Below, one piece after another: positions 33,591 to 41,716 of a DNA stretch of 64,000 nucleotides. Under the pieces are notes generated by a model. The model did no database searches, was not told the DNA's origin, and was given only the letters and a program-made list of their open reading frames with translations. The DNA is from an uncultured Bacteroidales bacterium (lineage in GTDB: Bacteria > Bacteroidota > Bacteroidia > Bacteroidales > Muribaculaceae). A program made the translations under genes and the position numbers. Each line of letters opens with the position of its first letter. Position 1 is the stretch's first letter. The DNA lies in NCBI GenBank assembly GCA_902776435.1, contig CACYQB010000002.1, positions 1 to 64,000 of the forward strand. Reading direction: 5' to 3'.

Positions 33591-34514
33591 TTAATAATTC
33601 TGGGTCTTTTTAATCTCTTCCAGGCGGGTGTTTTCACTCGGATAAACCTGATACAGCATTTCATAGACGGCTTCCTTCTCGGTGGTGTTGGCCTTGCTGT
33701 ATACATTGATGAGCTCATCTAGCTTGGCATCTTTGAACATGGAAAGGCACACCGACATGGGAGCAACGTCATAGATTTTTGCCAGGTTCTCGAGCGTGTG
33801 TGTAATGGCCGAGCGGCCTTTATCCACAGTGACTGCCATCTGGTCCAGGCCCAAGCGGTGATAATCATAGAGGATTTGGCGGATCGGTGACGTCTTCTTG
33901 TCGGTAAAGGCACTCAGTACAGCACTCCGGTTAGTGTTGTCCTCAAAGGCTTTCCAGCCGCTCTCGCCGCTACTCTGGGCTAGACGCACAACCTGGGCAG
34001 CTCGTTCATAATAGGGATCTCCGCCATTGAGTTCAAAGGTGTCAAAGTCCATGCCGATAATCATATAGGCCCAGAAGTTGAGAATGGCTGTCAGGTTATC
34101 TTCCATCTCCATCTCCGAGAATACCAGTTGCTGGCCTGTCTCGAAGCTGAACTTGACTTTTGTGTCCCTGAAGTTAATAACTGCTGTAGTATAACTGCTG
34201 TTATAGACGGGACGCTGGGATTGAATCTGCAAGTCACCTTCCATCACTCCTGTGGCGTTGTCCCATGAACTGAGGGTCAGCAACAATTTGCAGTAGATTT
34301 TCTCATTAGTGCCAAATGTGGCGTTGGTCCACTTGGTCGTGTTCATGTAGTCGGTGATTGACTGCTTGAGTTCATTGAACACGTCCTTGCTGCCGTTTGT
34401 GATTTTTTGACTGTTGACATCTACCTCGCAGTTGAGTTCGGTCGCCTCATCTTGGGCCACGGCAGCAAAAGCGCTCATCAGCGCCAGCAGCATCAGCATT
34501 AAAGTCTTTTTCAT
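33591..34514 (-). CDS. DUF4835 family exported protein
   Basis: 307 aa. Signal peptide 1-20 (AFAAVAQ). The sequence pattern ELNCEVDVNSQKI, LQIQSQRPVYNSSYTTAVINFRD, LNFWAYMIIGMDFDTF and GWKAFEDNTNRS is that of DUF4835, a Bacteroidetes family of unknown function almost always found after coaBC. Its ATG overlaps the coaBC stop by 4 bases. Proposed periplasmic; related proteins have been linked to gliding or cell-envelope work but nothing here decides that. Confidence 0.88.
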   Translation of the reverse strand: MKKTLMLMLLALMSAFAAVAQDEATELNCEVDVNSQKITNGSKDVFNELKQSITDYMNTTKWTNATFGTNEKIYCKLLLTLSSWDNATGVMEGDLQIQSQRPVYNSSYTTAVINFRDTKVKFSFETGQQLVFSEMEMEDNLTAILNFWAYMIIGMDFDTFELNGGDPYYERAAQVVRLAQSSGESGWKAFEDNTNRSAVLSAFTDKKTSPIRQILYDYHRLGLDQMAVTVDKGRSAITHTLENLAKIYDVAPMSVCLSMFKDAKLDELINVYSKANTTEKEAVYEMLYQVYPSENTRLEEIKKTQNY

Positions 34515-35719
34515 TTTTGTGCCAAATACTTGTGTAAAACATCAACAATGTCGCGGGCAACGTCGCGTTTGCTCTTGCATTCCCCTTCAATGGTTTCGCC
34601 CTTGTCGGTAAAGATGGTCACCTTGTTGGTATCGACCTGGAAACCGGCGTTCTTGTCACGCAATGAGTTCATAACGATGAAATTCAGGTTTTTGCGTTCC
34701 ATTTTTCCTTGTGCGTTGACTCGTTCGTTGTCGGTCTCTAAGGCAAAGCCCACTGTCACTTGGTCGGGGCGCTTGGCTTGGCCTACGGCACGGGCAATGT
34801 CGGGGTTGGGGGTTAGTTTGATGACGGGAGCTTCTTCTTTCTCGCGTTTGATTTTCTTCTCTGCTACATGCTCGACGCGATAGTCGGCAACGGCAGCACA
34901 CAGGATGACGGCATCACTCTGTGGCAGCGCATTCAGCACGGCGTCATGCATCTCAAGTGCAGTGGTCACATCGATGCGTTCGATGCCAGGGTGCTCGGTT
35001 TTGAGCGTTACAGGGCCGGCCACAAGGGTCACTTGGGCACCGCGGCTGGCACACTCCTCGGCGAGGGCAAATCCCATCTTGCCCGATGAGAAATTGCTGA
35101 TGTAACGCACCGGGTCAATTCTCTCAACAGTGGGGCCAGCCGTAATGAGCACGCGTTTACCCTGCAGGTCCTCACCCGCTTTGAAGAAGTCATCAAGCAC
35201 CTTGACAATGTTTTCGGGCTCCTCCATGCGCCCTTTGCCGATGAGATGGCTTGCCAACTCGCCGGCAGTGGGCTCGATGATGTGGTTGCCGTAGGACCGC
35301 AGCAATTCGATGTTGCGTGTCGTGCTGGGGTGGCGCATCATGTCCAGGTCCATCGTGGGAGCGACAAACACGGGTGCCTTAGCAGACAAATAGGTGGTGA
35401 CCAGCATGTTGTCGGCAACGCCGTTGGCCATCTTGCCTATCGTCGATGCCGTGGCGGGAGCAATGATGAGGGCATCGGCCCATAGTCCCAAATCCACATG
35501 GCTGTTCCACTGGCCTGTGTTGGCGGTGAAGAACTCGCTGATAACGGGCTTGCCACTCAAGGTAGATAGCGTCAACGGTTGGATGAACTGCTTGGCGTTA
35601 GGAGTCATGATGACCTGTACCTCGGCGCCCGCCTTAATGAGCAGGCGCGTGAGTGTGGCGCATTTGTAAGCGGCAATGCCGCCCGTGATGCCCAGTATGA
35701 TGTGTTTGCCTTTCAACAT
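34511..35719 (-). CDS. coaBC: Bifunctional phosphopantothenoylcysteine decarboxylase / phosphopantothenate-cysteine ligase
   Basis: 402 aa, two consecutive steps of coenzyme A synthesis. N-terminal FMN domain (about 1-185): LGITGGIAAYK, IMTPNAKQFI and APTMDLDMMRHPSTTRN. C-terminal synthetase domain (about 190-402): LITAGPTVERIDPVRYISNFSSGKMG, VAGPV, AAVADYR. The frame extends 84 bases further upstream, but ATG at 35719 starts the conserved MLKGKHIILGITGG. Confidence 0.94.
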   Translation of the reverse strand: MLKGKHIILGITGGIAAYKCATLTRLLIKAGAEVQVIMTPNAKQFIQPLTLSTLSGKPVISEFFTANTGQWNSHVDLGLWADALIIAPATASTIGKMANGVADNMLVTTYLSAKAPVFVAPTMDLDMMRHPSTTRNIELLRSYGNHIIEPTAGELASHLIGKGRMEEPENIVKVLDDFFKAGEDLQGKRVLITAGPTVERIDPVRYISNFSSGKMGFALAEECASRGAQVTLVAGPVTLKTEHPGIERIDVTTALEMHDAVLNALPQSDAVILCAAVADYRVEHVAEKKIKREKEEAPVIKLTPNPDIARAVGQAKRPDQVTVGFALETDNERVNAQGKMERKNLNFIVMNSLRDKNAGFQVDTNKVTIFTDKGETIEGECKSKRDVARDIVDVLHKYLAQK

Positions 35720-35744
35720 GATGCTTCTTGTGGGCTGTATATGG

Positions 35745-36527
35745 TTATTTTTTCTTGTACTGGATGTAAAGCTTGGTGATGACCTGCTTGGTGTTCTCAG
35801 CAAAGTCGCTCTTCATCATCCAGTCATAATAGCCGTAATCAAGTTTGGTGAAAACTTCTTCGACAGTTTTACCCTTGTGTTTGCCGAAGTTGAATACCGG
35901 CTGCTTCGACTCGTTATAGATGATGCGTCCTGCAAGGTCCACATTCCGGTTGTGGCTGGAGTACTGTGACAGGTAATCCACATCGTTCTGCAACGGCTCG
36001 GGGTCGTTAGCATAGTGGTCGAGTTGGGCCTTGAGCACTTCGAGGGTGGTCTTGGCATCATCGGCCGCCGAGTGGTGATTCTCCATCGGGTGGCCGCAGT
36101 AGAAGATGCAAGCTGCCTCCAGGTCACGCTTCTCCCGCTTGTGGTAGATGGTCTGCACATCAATGAACCGGTGCTGGCTGGGATCAAAGTTGATTCCGGC
36201 CTTGCTCATCTCTTGAGCGAGCAGGGGGATGTCGAAGTGGTTGCTGTTAAAGCCTGCGATATCGCTGCCCTCAAACACACGCGCGATGTCGTGAGCCCTC
36301 TCCTTGAAGGTGGGCTCGCCAACCAGTTCCTCATTGGTGATGTGGTGCACGTCGATAGCCTGCTGCGGTATCACCTTTTCGGGATTGAAACGATAAGTCT
36401 TGCTTTCTTCATGTCCATCGGGATAAACCTTGACATAGGAGAGCTCGATGATGCGGTCCTCGGTGATATTGAGGCCCGTTGACTCCAAGTCAAAGACCAC
36501 GAGCGGACGTTTCAGGTTCAGTTCCAT
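35745..36527 (-). CDS. 3'-5' exonuclease (DEDDh, DnaQ-like)
   Basis: 260 aa. Exonuclease domain of the Pol III epsilon type: VFDLESTGL (first Asp-Glu), IAGFNSNHFDIPLL (second Asp) and HSAADDAKTTLEVL (catalytic His and Asp), followed by a C-terminal part with NFGKHKGKTVEEVF, a motif seen in extended exonucleases of this phylum. It sits directly between dnaN and coaBC, 10 bases after the dnaN stop, so a proofreading or repair role coupled to the clamp is plausible. Confidence 0.9.
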   Translation of the reverse strand: MELNLKRPLVVFDLESTGLNITEDRIIELSYVKVYPDGHEESKTYRFNPEKVIPQQAIDVHHITNEELVGEPTFKERAHDIARVFEGSDIAGFNSNHFDIPLLAQEMSKAGINFDPSQHRFIDVQTIYHKREKRDLEAACIFYCGHPMENHHSAADDAKTTLEVLKAQLDHYANDPEPLQNDVDYLSQYSSHNRNVDLAGRIIYNESKQPVFNFGKHKGKTVEEVFTKLDYGYYDWMMKSDFAENTKQVITKLYIQYKKK

Positions 36528-36537
36528 GTCCTGTTAT

Positions 36538-37656
36538 TTAGATCATCATGGGCATCTGGAGCACGATGAGGTCCTCTCCAGGCTTCTGCTCACTGGGAAC
36601 GAATACGCCAGCGCGAGCGGGATCCAAGAGTTTGAGGAATACGCCATCACAGTCGATGTTGTTAACGACATCGATGACGTCGGCGCTCTTGAAGCCGATG
36701 TTCATGGGCTCGCCGTTGTATTCACACTTGATAGTCTCCTCGGCAGCAGTCGAGTGGTCCACATCCTGGGCGGTAAGCACCACGTGGTCGGGATTCAGGT
36801 CAAGGCGCACCAGACCACCAACGTTGGCAAACACGGCTACGCGGCGAACGGCGTTGAGCAGTGTCTGGCGGTCAACGGCCATCGTGTAGGGGTTATCCTC
36901 GGGAATAACCGAGTTGTAGTTGGGGTAGCGGCCATTGATGAAGCGGCACGAGAGCTGATAGTCAGCGTTCTCAAACGTGGCGCTGTTCTCGTCAACGGTA
37001 ATGCTGATGGGATCTTCGCTATTGCGGTCGATGATGCTTGCTAGGATTGCTGCAGGCTTAGCAGGAAGGATGAAATTGCGCTCAAAGTCGGGCTTTACAT
37101 CGGTCTGGCGGTAACGTACAAGCTTGTGGGAGTCACTGGCCACATACACAATCATGTCGGGCTTGATGTCCCAGTAGATACCTGTGAACTGCGGATGCAT
37201 GTCGTCGTTGCCCACGGCAAACAGGGTATGGCCGATACCTGCGGCGATATTCTTGGCGGGCAAGGTGAACTGCTTGATGTTATTGGCATTGGCTGCCTTC
37301 TCGGGGAACTCGTCACCATTGAGTGCCATGGCATCATAGTAACCGTTGAGGTAGGTTACCTTGACGGCAAAGGTCTCGTCGTTGATCTCAAAGGACAAGG
37401 CCGTGTCGGGCAATTCCTTCAGGGAACTGATGGTGCGCTTGACGTCGAGGGCAAATTTGCCGGTGCCTTCCACATTCTGGACCTCGATGTTAGTGGTTAA
37501 GCGGGTTTCCATGTCGCTGCCGGTGACTACCAGGCGGTCACTCTGTAATTCAAACAGGAAGTTGTCAAGAATGGCGTACGCGTTCTTGCTGCTCACCACT
37601 TTACTCACTGCGTTAAGACGAGAGAGCAATAATTTACTTTGAACGTTGAATTTCAT
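36538..37656 (-). CDS. dnaN: DNA polymerase III beta subunit (sliding clamp)
   Basis: 372 aa. Three repeated clamp domains; MKFNVQSKLLLSRLNAVSKVV opening, FILPAKPAAIL, LSCRFINGRYPNYNSVIPEDNP and the C-terminal hydrophobic pocket region ending VLQMPMMI. First gene of the six-gene leftward operon dnaN-exonuclease-coaBC-DUF4835-recN-rlmB with its own consensus promoter. No dnaA is adjacent, so this is not evidence for the replication origin. Confidence 0.97.
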   Translation of the reverse strand: MKFNVQSKLLLSRLNAVSKVVSSKNAYAILDNFLFELQSDRLVVTGSDMETRLTTNIEVQNVEGTGKFALDVKRTISSLKELPDTALSFEINDETFAVKVTYLNGYYDAMALNGDEFPEKAANANNIKQFTLPAKNIAAGIGHTLFAVGNDDMHPQFTGIYWDIKPDMIVYVASDSHKLVRYRQTDVKPDFERNFILPAKPAAILASIIDRNSEDPISITVDENSATFENADYQLSCRFINGRYPNYNSVIPEDNPYTMAVDRQTLLNAVRRVAVFANVGGLVRLDLNPDHVVLTAQDVDHSTAAEETIKCEYNGEPMNIGFKSADVIDVVNNIDCDGVFLKLLDPARAGVFVPSEQKPGEDLIVLQMPMMI

Positions 37657-37709
37657 ATAGTTATGTCTCTTATTATGTGATTATATTTTTTGTTTGTTAT
37701 TTTAACCTA

Positions 37710-37741
37710 CAAAGATACTGCAAGACGAGCACAAAAACAAA
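37710..37741 (-). promoter_or_regulatory. Promoter of the dnaN operon
   Basis: Minus strand: TTTG (37741-37738), 20-base spacer, TATCTTTG (37717-37710); the leader is about 50 bases. Confidence 0.7.
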
Positions 37742-37784
37742 CTTTTTCTTTAAGAATAATGTGCTATTGTTAATAAAAAACGGA

Positions 37785-37819
37785 AAAAAGCGTCATCGAT
37801 TGCCTCGATAACGCTTTTT
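37785..37819 (-). terminator. Terminator after the Omp28-like gene
   Basis: AAAAAGCGT pairs with ACGCTTTTT, with an inner ATCGA/TCGAT stem. It lies 32 bases after the stop at 37851 and separates that gene from the dnaN promoter. The A and T runs on both sides could make it work in both directions. Confidence 0.8.
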
Positions 37820-37850
37820 AAGTTTTATTAGTTCTCGATTACTTCAGTAA

Positions 37851-38879
37851 TCAGTTGGCGGAGTTCAATAAGATATCAATCAATGCGGTGATGTCGTCAA
37901 TGTTGACGCGACCATCGCCGTCAACGTCTGCATTGGCATTAGTGCCAGAATTGGATAACAGCATGTCGATGAGAACTGTCACATCGTCGATACTAACTCT
38001 TCCGTCATTATCTACGTCGCCAGGTAATACTTCAACGAAGTCGCTGATATAGCAACGGTTGGCATTAATCGCTTTGCGGTTGTTTTTATACACTACTATG
38101 GCGATAACATGCAGGTTATCCTTGTTCTGGATGAGTGCTGGTTTGGGAAGCCTACTCAGTTCGATCGAATAGTTGGTGCTGTAGTCCTCATAGGCTACGA
38201 TGCTTGTGGGAAGGCTGTTGGCGATAGCGCCGCTGAAGCCCACCAGCACGTCATTGAAGTGAATGCCAGAGACAGATGCCGGTTTTTTTGTCCATGGGCC
38301 CAGATAGGGATCATCTGCATAATAATATGCGTAATTGCTATAGTAGTTTGCCTGGTTCCAAGTCGAACCGGTACCGTACAGGTCATCAGCAATAAGCATT
38401 ACTTCAATCGCGAAATTGGCATTGCTGTAATCGGATGTGAAATAGCTGGTTACATTCACGTCGATGGCTGTCTTGTCAGCACTTGTCCACTGGGCGGTTA
38501 CGTCAATGCCAGCAGAAGTTTCGAGGGTAGCATATCGTCTCATTTCACTAACAATACCACCAGAAGTATCACCAGATCCATAGAAAGGATCGACCTGGTA
38601 TGTCCTATTAATATACGCACTAGGATATCCAGGAACACTGTTGGGATAGCTGGTTGTGATTTGCATAGGGTCTCCATCATGGTAGGCAACACCAATGAAT
38701 TCGTCACCAAAGGCGTCTCTTAATAATTCCATGCCCACAAGGCCTCTAACGCACCAACCGCACCATGTGCCGGTGTACTCCTCGATGAGGGGACGGTGAA
38801 CGGGCGTAGTGTTACTGGCCATTACTGTTAATGACATAAGTCCTGCTAAAAAAGCAATAAAAAGTTTGGATTTTTTCAT
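37851..38879 (-). CDS. Omp28-like thioredoxin-fold protein with C-terminal dockerin
   Basis: 342 aa exported protein. Signal peptide 1-21. A thioredoxin-like domain starts with EEYTGTWCGWCVRG (Cys40, Cys43) and GVAYHDGDPM, the pattern of Omp28-type outer-membrane proteins. The C-terminus is a type I dockerin: two calcium loops DVDNDGRVSIDD (288-299) and DVDGDGRVNIDD (318-329), each followed by a hydrophobic helix (VTVLIDMLL, ITALIDILL). Dockerins bind cohesins or, in non-cellulosomal Bacteroidetes, act in poorly known attachment or sorting. It is a separate unit, with a consensus promoter and a terminator. Confidence 0.87.
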   Translation of the reverse strand: MKKSKLFIAFLAGLMSLTVMASNTTPVHRPLIEEYTGTWCGWCVRGLVGMELLRDAFGDEFIGVAYHDGDPMQITTSYPNSVPGYPSAYINRTYQVDPFYGSGDTSGGIVSEMRRYATLETSAGIDVTAQWTSADKTAIDVNVTSYFTSDYSNANFAIEVMLIADDLYGTGSTWNQANYYSNYAYYYADDPYLGPWTKKPASVSGIHFNDVLVGFSGAIANSLPTSIVAYEDYSTNYSIELSRLPKPALIQNKDNLHVIAIVVYKNNRKAINANRCYISDFVEVLPGDVDNDGRVSIDDVTVLIDMLLSNSGTNANADVDGDGRVNIDDITALIDILLNSAN

Positions 38880-38962
38880 AAAGCTGATTTAATAATAAAG
38901 TTATACTTAAGATAATCTTTCCGATTTTAGATAATAAAATGAAATTGGTTATTTTCAAAGCG

Positions 38963-38993
38963 CAAAGATAGAATAATTAATTGTTATTTCAAA
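38963..38993 (-). promoter_or_regulatory. Promoter of the Omp28-like gene
   Basis: Minus strand: TTTG (38993-38990), 19-base spacer, TATCTTTG (38970-38963). The leader is about 80 bases. Confidence 0.7.
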
Positions 38994-39026
38994 CTTTTTT
39001 CCGATTTTCTATTGCAGTTAATAATG

Positions 39027-39065
39027 AAAAAGCGTTAATGACTCGCAGAGCCATTAACGCAAAAT
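39027..39065 (-). terminator. Terminator after the DUF1015 gene
   Basis: GCGTTAATG (39032-39040) pairs with CATTAACGC (39052-39060). On the minus strand the stem is followed by TTTTTC. It lies 28 bases beyond the stop at 39089. Confidence 0.8.
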
Positions 39066-39088
39066 AGATTTCATCAAAGAATGATGTC

Positions 39089-40333
39089 TTAGTCGAGCTT
39101 GTGGATAATGAGACCTGAACGCAGTTTGGGCTCAAACCAGGTAGCCTTGGGAGGCATGATCTTGCCGCTATCGGCAATGTCGATAATCTGCTTCATGGTC
39201 ACGGGATAGAGGGCCAGGGCCATCTTCATCTCGCCACTGTCAACACGCTGCTTCAACTCGCCCAAGCCACGGATACCGCCAACGAAGTCGATGCGTTTGT
39301 CGGTGCGCAGGTCGGTGATGCCCAGGATGTCGCGCAGGATATAGTCGCTGCTGATGGTCACGTCGAGCACGCCGATGGGATCGTTGTCGTCATAGGTGCC
39401 TTCCTTAGCGGTCAGCGAGTACCACTTGCCACCTAGGTACAGTGAGAAGTTGTGCAGCTTGTTGGGCTTGTAAATCTCGGTGCCCTTCTCTTCGACGATG
39501 AATTTATCACTCAGTTTCTCCAGGAACTGCTCCTCGGTGTTGCCGTTCAGGTCAACAACCACGCGGTTGTAATCCATCACCTTGAGGTGAGACTGGGGGA
39601 AGCAAACAGCCAGCAGGTAGTTGTACTCCTCGGTGCCGTTGTGGTTGGGATCAGCCTTAGCCTTCTCCTCACCCACGTGGGCGGCAGCAGCGGTGCGGTG
39701 GTGACCGTCAGCAATGTACAGGTAAGGAATCTCACCGAACTCGCGGGTGATGGTGTCGATGGTCTCCTTGTCCTTGATGACCCACAGGGTGTGGCCGATG
39801 CCATCCTCGCTCACGAAGTCATATTCGGGAGCGGTCTGGGCGGTACGGACGATGATATCCTCCAGAACTTTGTTATCGGGGAATGCCAGGAACACCGGCT
39901 CGATGTTGGCGTTATTGATTTCGATGTGGTGCATGCGGTCAGCCTCTTTCTCACGACGGGTGAGTTCGTGCTTCTTGATGCGGCCAGTCAGGTAGTCCTC
40001 TACGCTGGCGCCTACAACAAATCCGTACTGGGTGCGGCCATCCATGGTCTGTGCATAGATGTAATAGCAGTCTTGATTATCCTGTACCAGCCAACCCTTG
40101 TCCTGGAACTTCTTGAAGTTCTCAACGGCCTTGTCATAGACCTTGGGCTCGTGTTCGCCTGTGCCGGGCTCGAAGTCGATTTCGGGCTTAATGATGTGAT
40201 ACAGACACATCTCGTTGTCGCCAGCCTCAGCACGTGCCTCTTCACTCGAGAGGACGTCGTAGGGCTTGGAAGCTACTTTCTCTACATACTCTTTCGGCGG
40301 TCTCACGCCACGGAACGGTTTTACTTTAGCCAT
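39089..40333 (-). CDS. DUF1015 protein (HTH/phosphatase-like family of unknown function)
   Basis: 414 aa cytoplasmic protein. MAKVKPFRGVRPPKEYVEKVASKPYDVLSSEEARA, with the conserved YADGHHRTAAA (printed here as IADGHHRTAAA) and FPDNKVLEDI, ...SGKIMPPKATWFEPKLRSGL define DUF1015. Members occur near 3-phosphoglycerate dehydrogenase and serine genes in many Bacteroidales, but not in this window, and no reaction is proven. It begins 40 bases after the fur-family gene on the same strand and probably shares its transcript. Confidence 0.88.
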   Translation of the reverse strand: MAKVKPFRGVRPPKEYVEKVASKPYDVLSSEEARAEAGDNEMCLYHIIKPEIDFEPGTGEHEPKVYDKAVENFKKFQDKGWLVQDNQDCYYIYAQTMDGRTQYGFVVGASVEDYLTGRIKKHELTRREKEADRMHHIEINNANIEPVFLAFPDNKVLEDIIVRTAQTAPEYDFVSEDGIGHTLWVIKDKETIDTITREFGEIPYLYIADGHHRTAAAAHVGEEKAKADPNHNGTEEYNYLLAVCFPQSHLKVMDYNRVVVDLNGNTEEQFLEKLSDKFIVEEKGTEIYKPNKLHNFSLYLGGKWYSLTAKEGTYDDNDPIGVLDVTISSDYILRDILGITDLRTDKRIDFVGGIRGLGELKQRVDSGEMKMALALYPVTMKQIIDIADSGKIMPPKATWFEPKLRSGLIIHKLD

Positions 40334-40373
40334 GATAAAATTAACGGTTTTAAAAGTGTTAAATAGGTTTTTA

Positions 40374-40883
40374 TTAAAAATGATTTTTTCGTTCGTTGCT
40401 GTTTTCGTTTTTGCTGCGCTTCAACTTGCGGGCACAGGTACTGCACGTGCCATAGACATACAGACTGTAATGGTCGGTGTTGAACGCATTGAAGCGTCGC
40501 GCATTCATGAAGGCTGCGAAGTTGGTGTCCTTCACCTCTTTGACCTTTCCACACGTGGTGCAGATCAGATGGGTGTGGGGCAGGGTGATGCGCTCATACT
40601 GGGCCTGCATGCCCTCAAACACATGACGCCTCAGCATCTTGGCCTCGATGAGCAGTTCGATGGTATTATATACCGTTGAGCGGCTCACTCTGAAACCATC
40701 CTCATCGATCATCTGCTGCAATTCCTCGATAGTGAAATGGCCGTTGATGTTCATGATGCGGTACAAGATGGCATAACGCTCTGTCGTTTTGCGCATGCCA
40801 TGCTCGTCCAGATAGTCACTGAACTTACGGACAACGGGGTTGTTGCTATTGGCAAATTCTTCGATATTTTGGATGGTTTTCAT
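40374..40883 (-). CDS. Fur-family transcriptional regulator
   Basis: 169 aa metal- or peroxide-responsive repressor. N-terminal winged helix (RKTTERYAILYRIM, FRVSRSTVYNTIELLIEA), then the dimerisation domain with HTHLICTTCGKV (His, Cys108, Cys111) and a second pair CSTC (Cys147, Cys150), the structural zinc site. Sub-type (Fur, PerR or Zur) cannot be decided by eye. ATG at 40883 fits the promoter at 40892; the frame runs 13 codons upstream into the promoter. Lys/Asn-rich C-terminal tail. Confidence 0.9.
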   Translation of the reverse strand: MKTIQNIEEFANSNNPVVRKFSDYLDEHGMRKTTERYAILYRIMNINGHFTIEELQQMIDEDGFRVSRSTVYNTIELLIEAKMLRRHVFEGMQAQYERITLPHTHLICTTCGKVKEVKDTNFAAFMNARRFNAFNTDHYSLYVYGTCSTCARKLKRSKNENSNERKNHF

Positions 40884-40891
40884 CGATGTGA

Positions 40892-40923
40892 CAAAAGTAC
40901 AACGATTTTTGCAATCGAGCAAA
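40892..40923 (-). promoter_or_regulatory. Promoter of the Fur-family gene
   Basis: Minus strand: TTTG (40923-40920), 20-base spacer, TACTTTTG (40899-40892), only 9 bases before the ATG at 40883, so the leader is very short. Confidence 0.7.
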
Positions 40924-40944
40924 GAATTGGGACAAGAAAAACTA

Positions 40945-41601
40945 TTATCCTTTACGCGGGCATTGCAACATCTGCTCGACGGTCAGTTGGCTCACGTCAT
41001 CAAGTGTCATGTCGCTCAACTCGCTGACGATGTCGGCACTCAAGGTGGTCGCTAGGCCAATGACTCTTGCGCCCGAGGCACGTGCGGCAATCAGCCCGTT
41101 GCGAGAGTCCTCGAGCACAATGCAGTCCTTGATATCCACACCCAACTGACGGGCACCCAGCAGGAAACAGTCGGGGTCGGGTTTGGCATGGGTCACCATG
41201 TCGCCTGTGACAATCTGGTCAAACAGGGTGGGGAACTCGGGATGCTGGCTATAGAGCGATTGCATCTTCTTGCGGTCGCTTGACGTGACGATGGCCATGG
41301 GAATGCCTTGATCACGCAACTGCTTGACGAGTTGCAGCGCACCGGGGAAAAACTCATATTTCATATTGTGCTCAAAATCCAGCAGTTTGTCCACGACCTG
41401 CTGGCGCACTTCATCGTTCTCAAAGTAACTTAAAATGCGGTTCAAATGAAATCCCTTGATGTAACGGGCAAACTCGGGGATACCGGTTGGATATTCCTCC
41501 TCCATCGCGGCCCAGAAGATGCTGTATTTCCCCTCGCTATCGAGCAACACGCCGTCAAGGTCAAATAGCACACCGCATTGTTTCTTCGTCTCTAAACTCA
41601 T
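40945..41601 (-). CDS. HAD-superfamily hydrolase (beta-phosphoglucomutase-like)
   Basis: 218 aa. Motif I FDLDGVLLDSE, motif II VTSSD, motif III with KPDPDCFL, and motif IV VLEDSRNGL. The helical cap between motifs I and II is of the C1 type seen in beta-phosphoglucomutases and small sugar phosphatases. Substrate unknown. It lies 62 bases upstream of the Fur gene and has its own -7 box. Confidence 0.88.
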   Translation of the reverse strand: MSLETKKQCGVLFDLDGVLLDSEGKYSIFWAAMEEEYPTGIPEFARYIKGFHLNRILSYFENDEVRQQVVDKLLDFEHNMKYEFFPGALQLVKQLRDQGIPMAIVTSSDRKKMQSLYSQHPEFPTLFDQIVTGDMVTHAKPDPDCFLLGARQLGVDIKDCIVLEDSRNGLIAARASGARVIGLATTLSADIVSELSDMTLDDVSQLTVEQMLQCPRKG

Positions 41602-41630
41602 AGTTGATGGTTTCTTGATGATTTGAGGCG

Positions 41631-41638
41631 CAAAATTA
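41631..41638 (-). promoter_or_regulatory. -7 box of the HAD hydrolase gene
   Basis: Minus-strand TAATTTTG, 30 bases before the start codon at 41601. Divergent pair with the box at 41661. Confidence 0.55.
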
Positions 41639-41660
41639 CACGTTATTTAGTAATTTTCCG

Positions 41661-41668
41661 TAATTTTG
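41661..41668 (+). promoter_or_regulatory. -7 box of the FAD-dependent oxidoreductase gene
   Basis: TAATTTTG, 48 bases before the start codon at 41717. Confidence 0.5.
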
Positions 41669-41716
41669 TGGCAATAAATAATGGTCTAGAGGCTATAATC
41701 TGGAAACTAATAAAGT

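Noticed and set aside
36538-37656. dnaN as a marker of the replication origin
   Set aside because: dnaA and DnaA-box clusters are absent nearby; in this phylum dnaN is often not linked to the origin.
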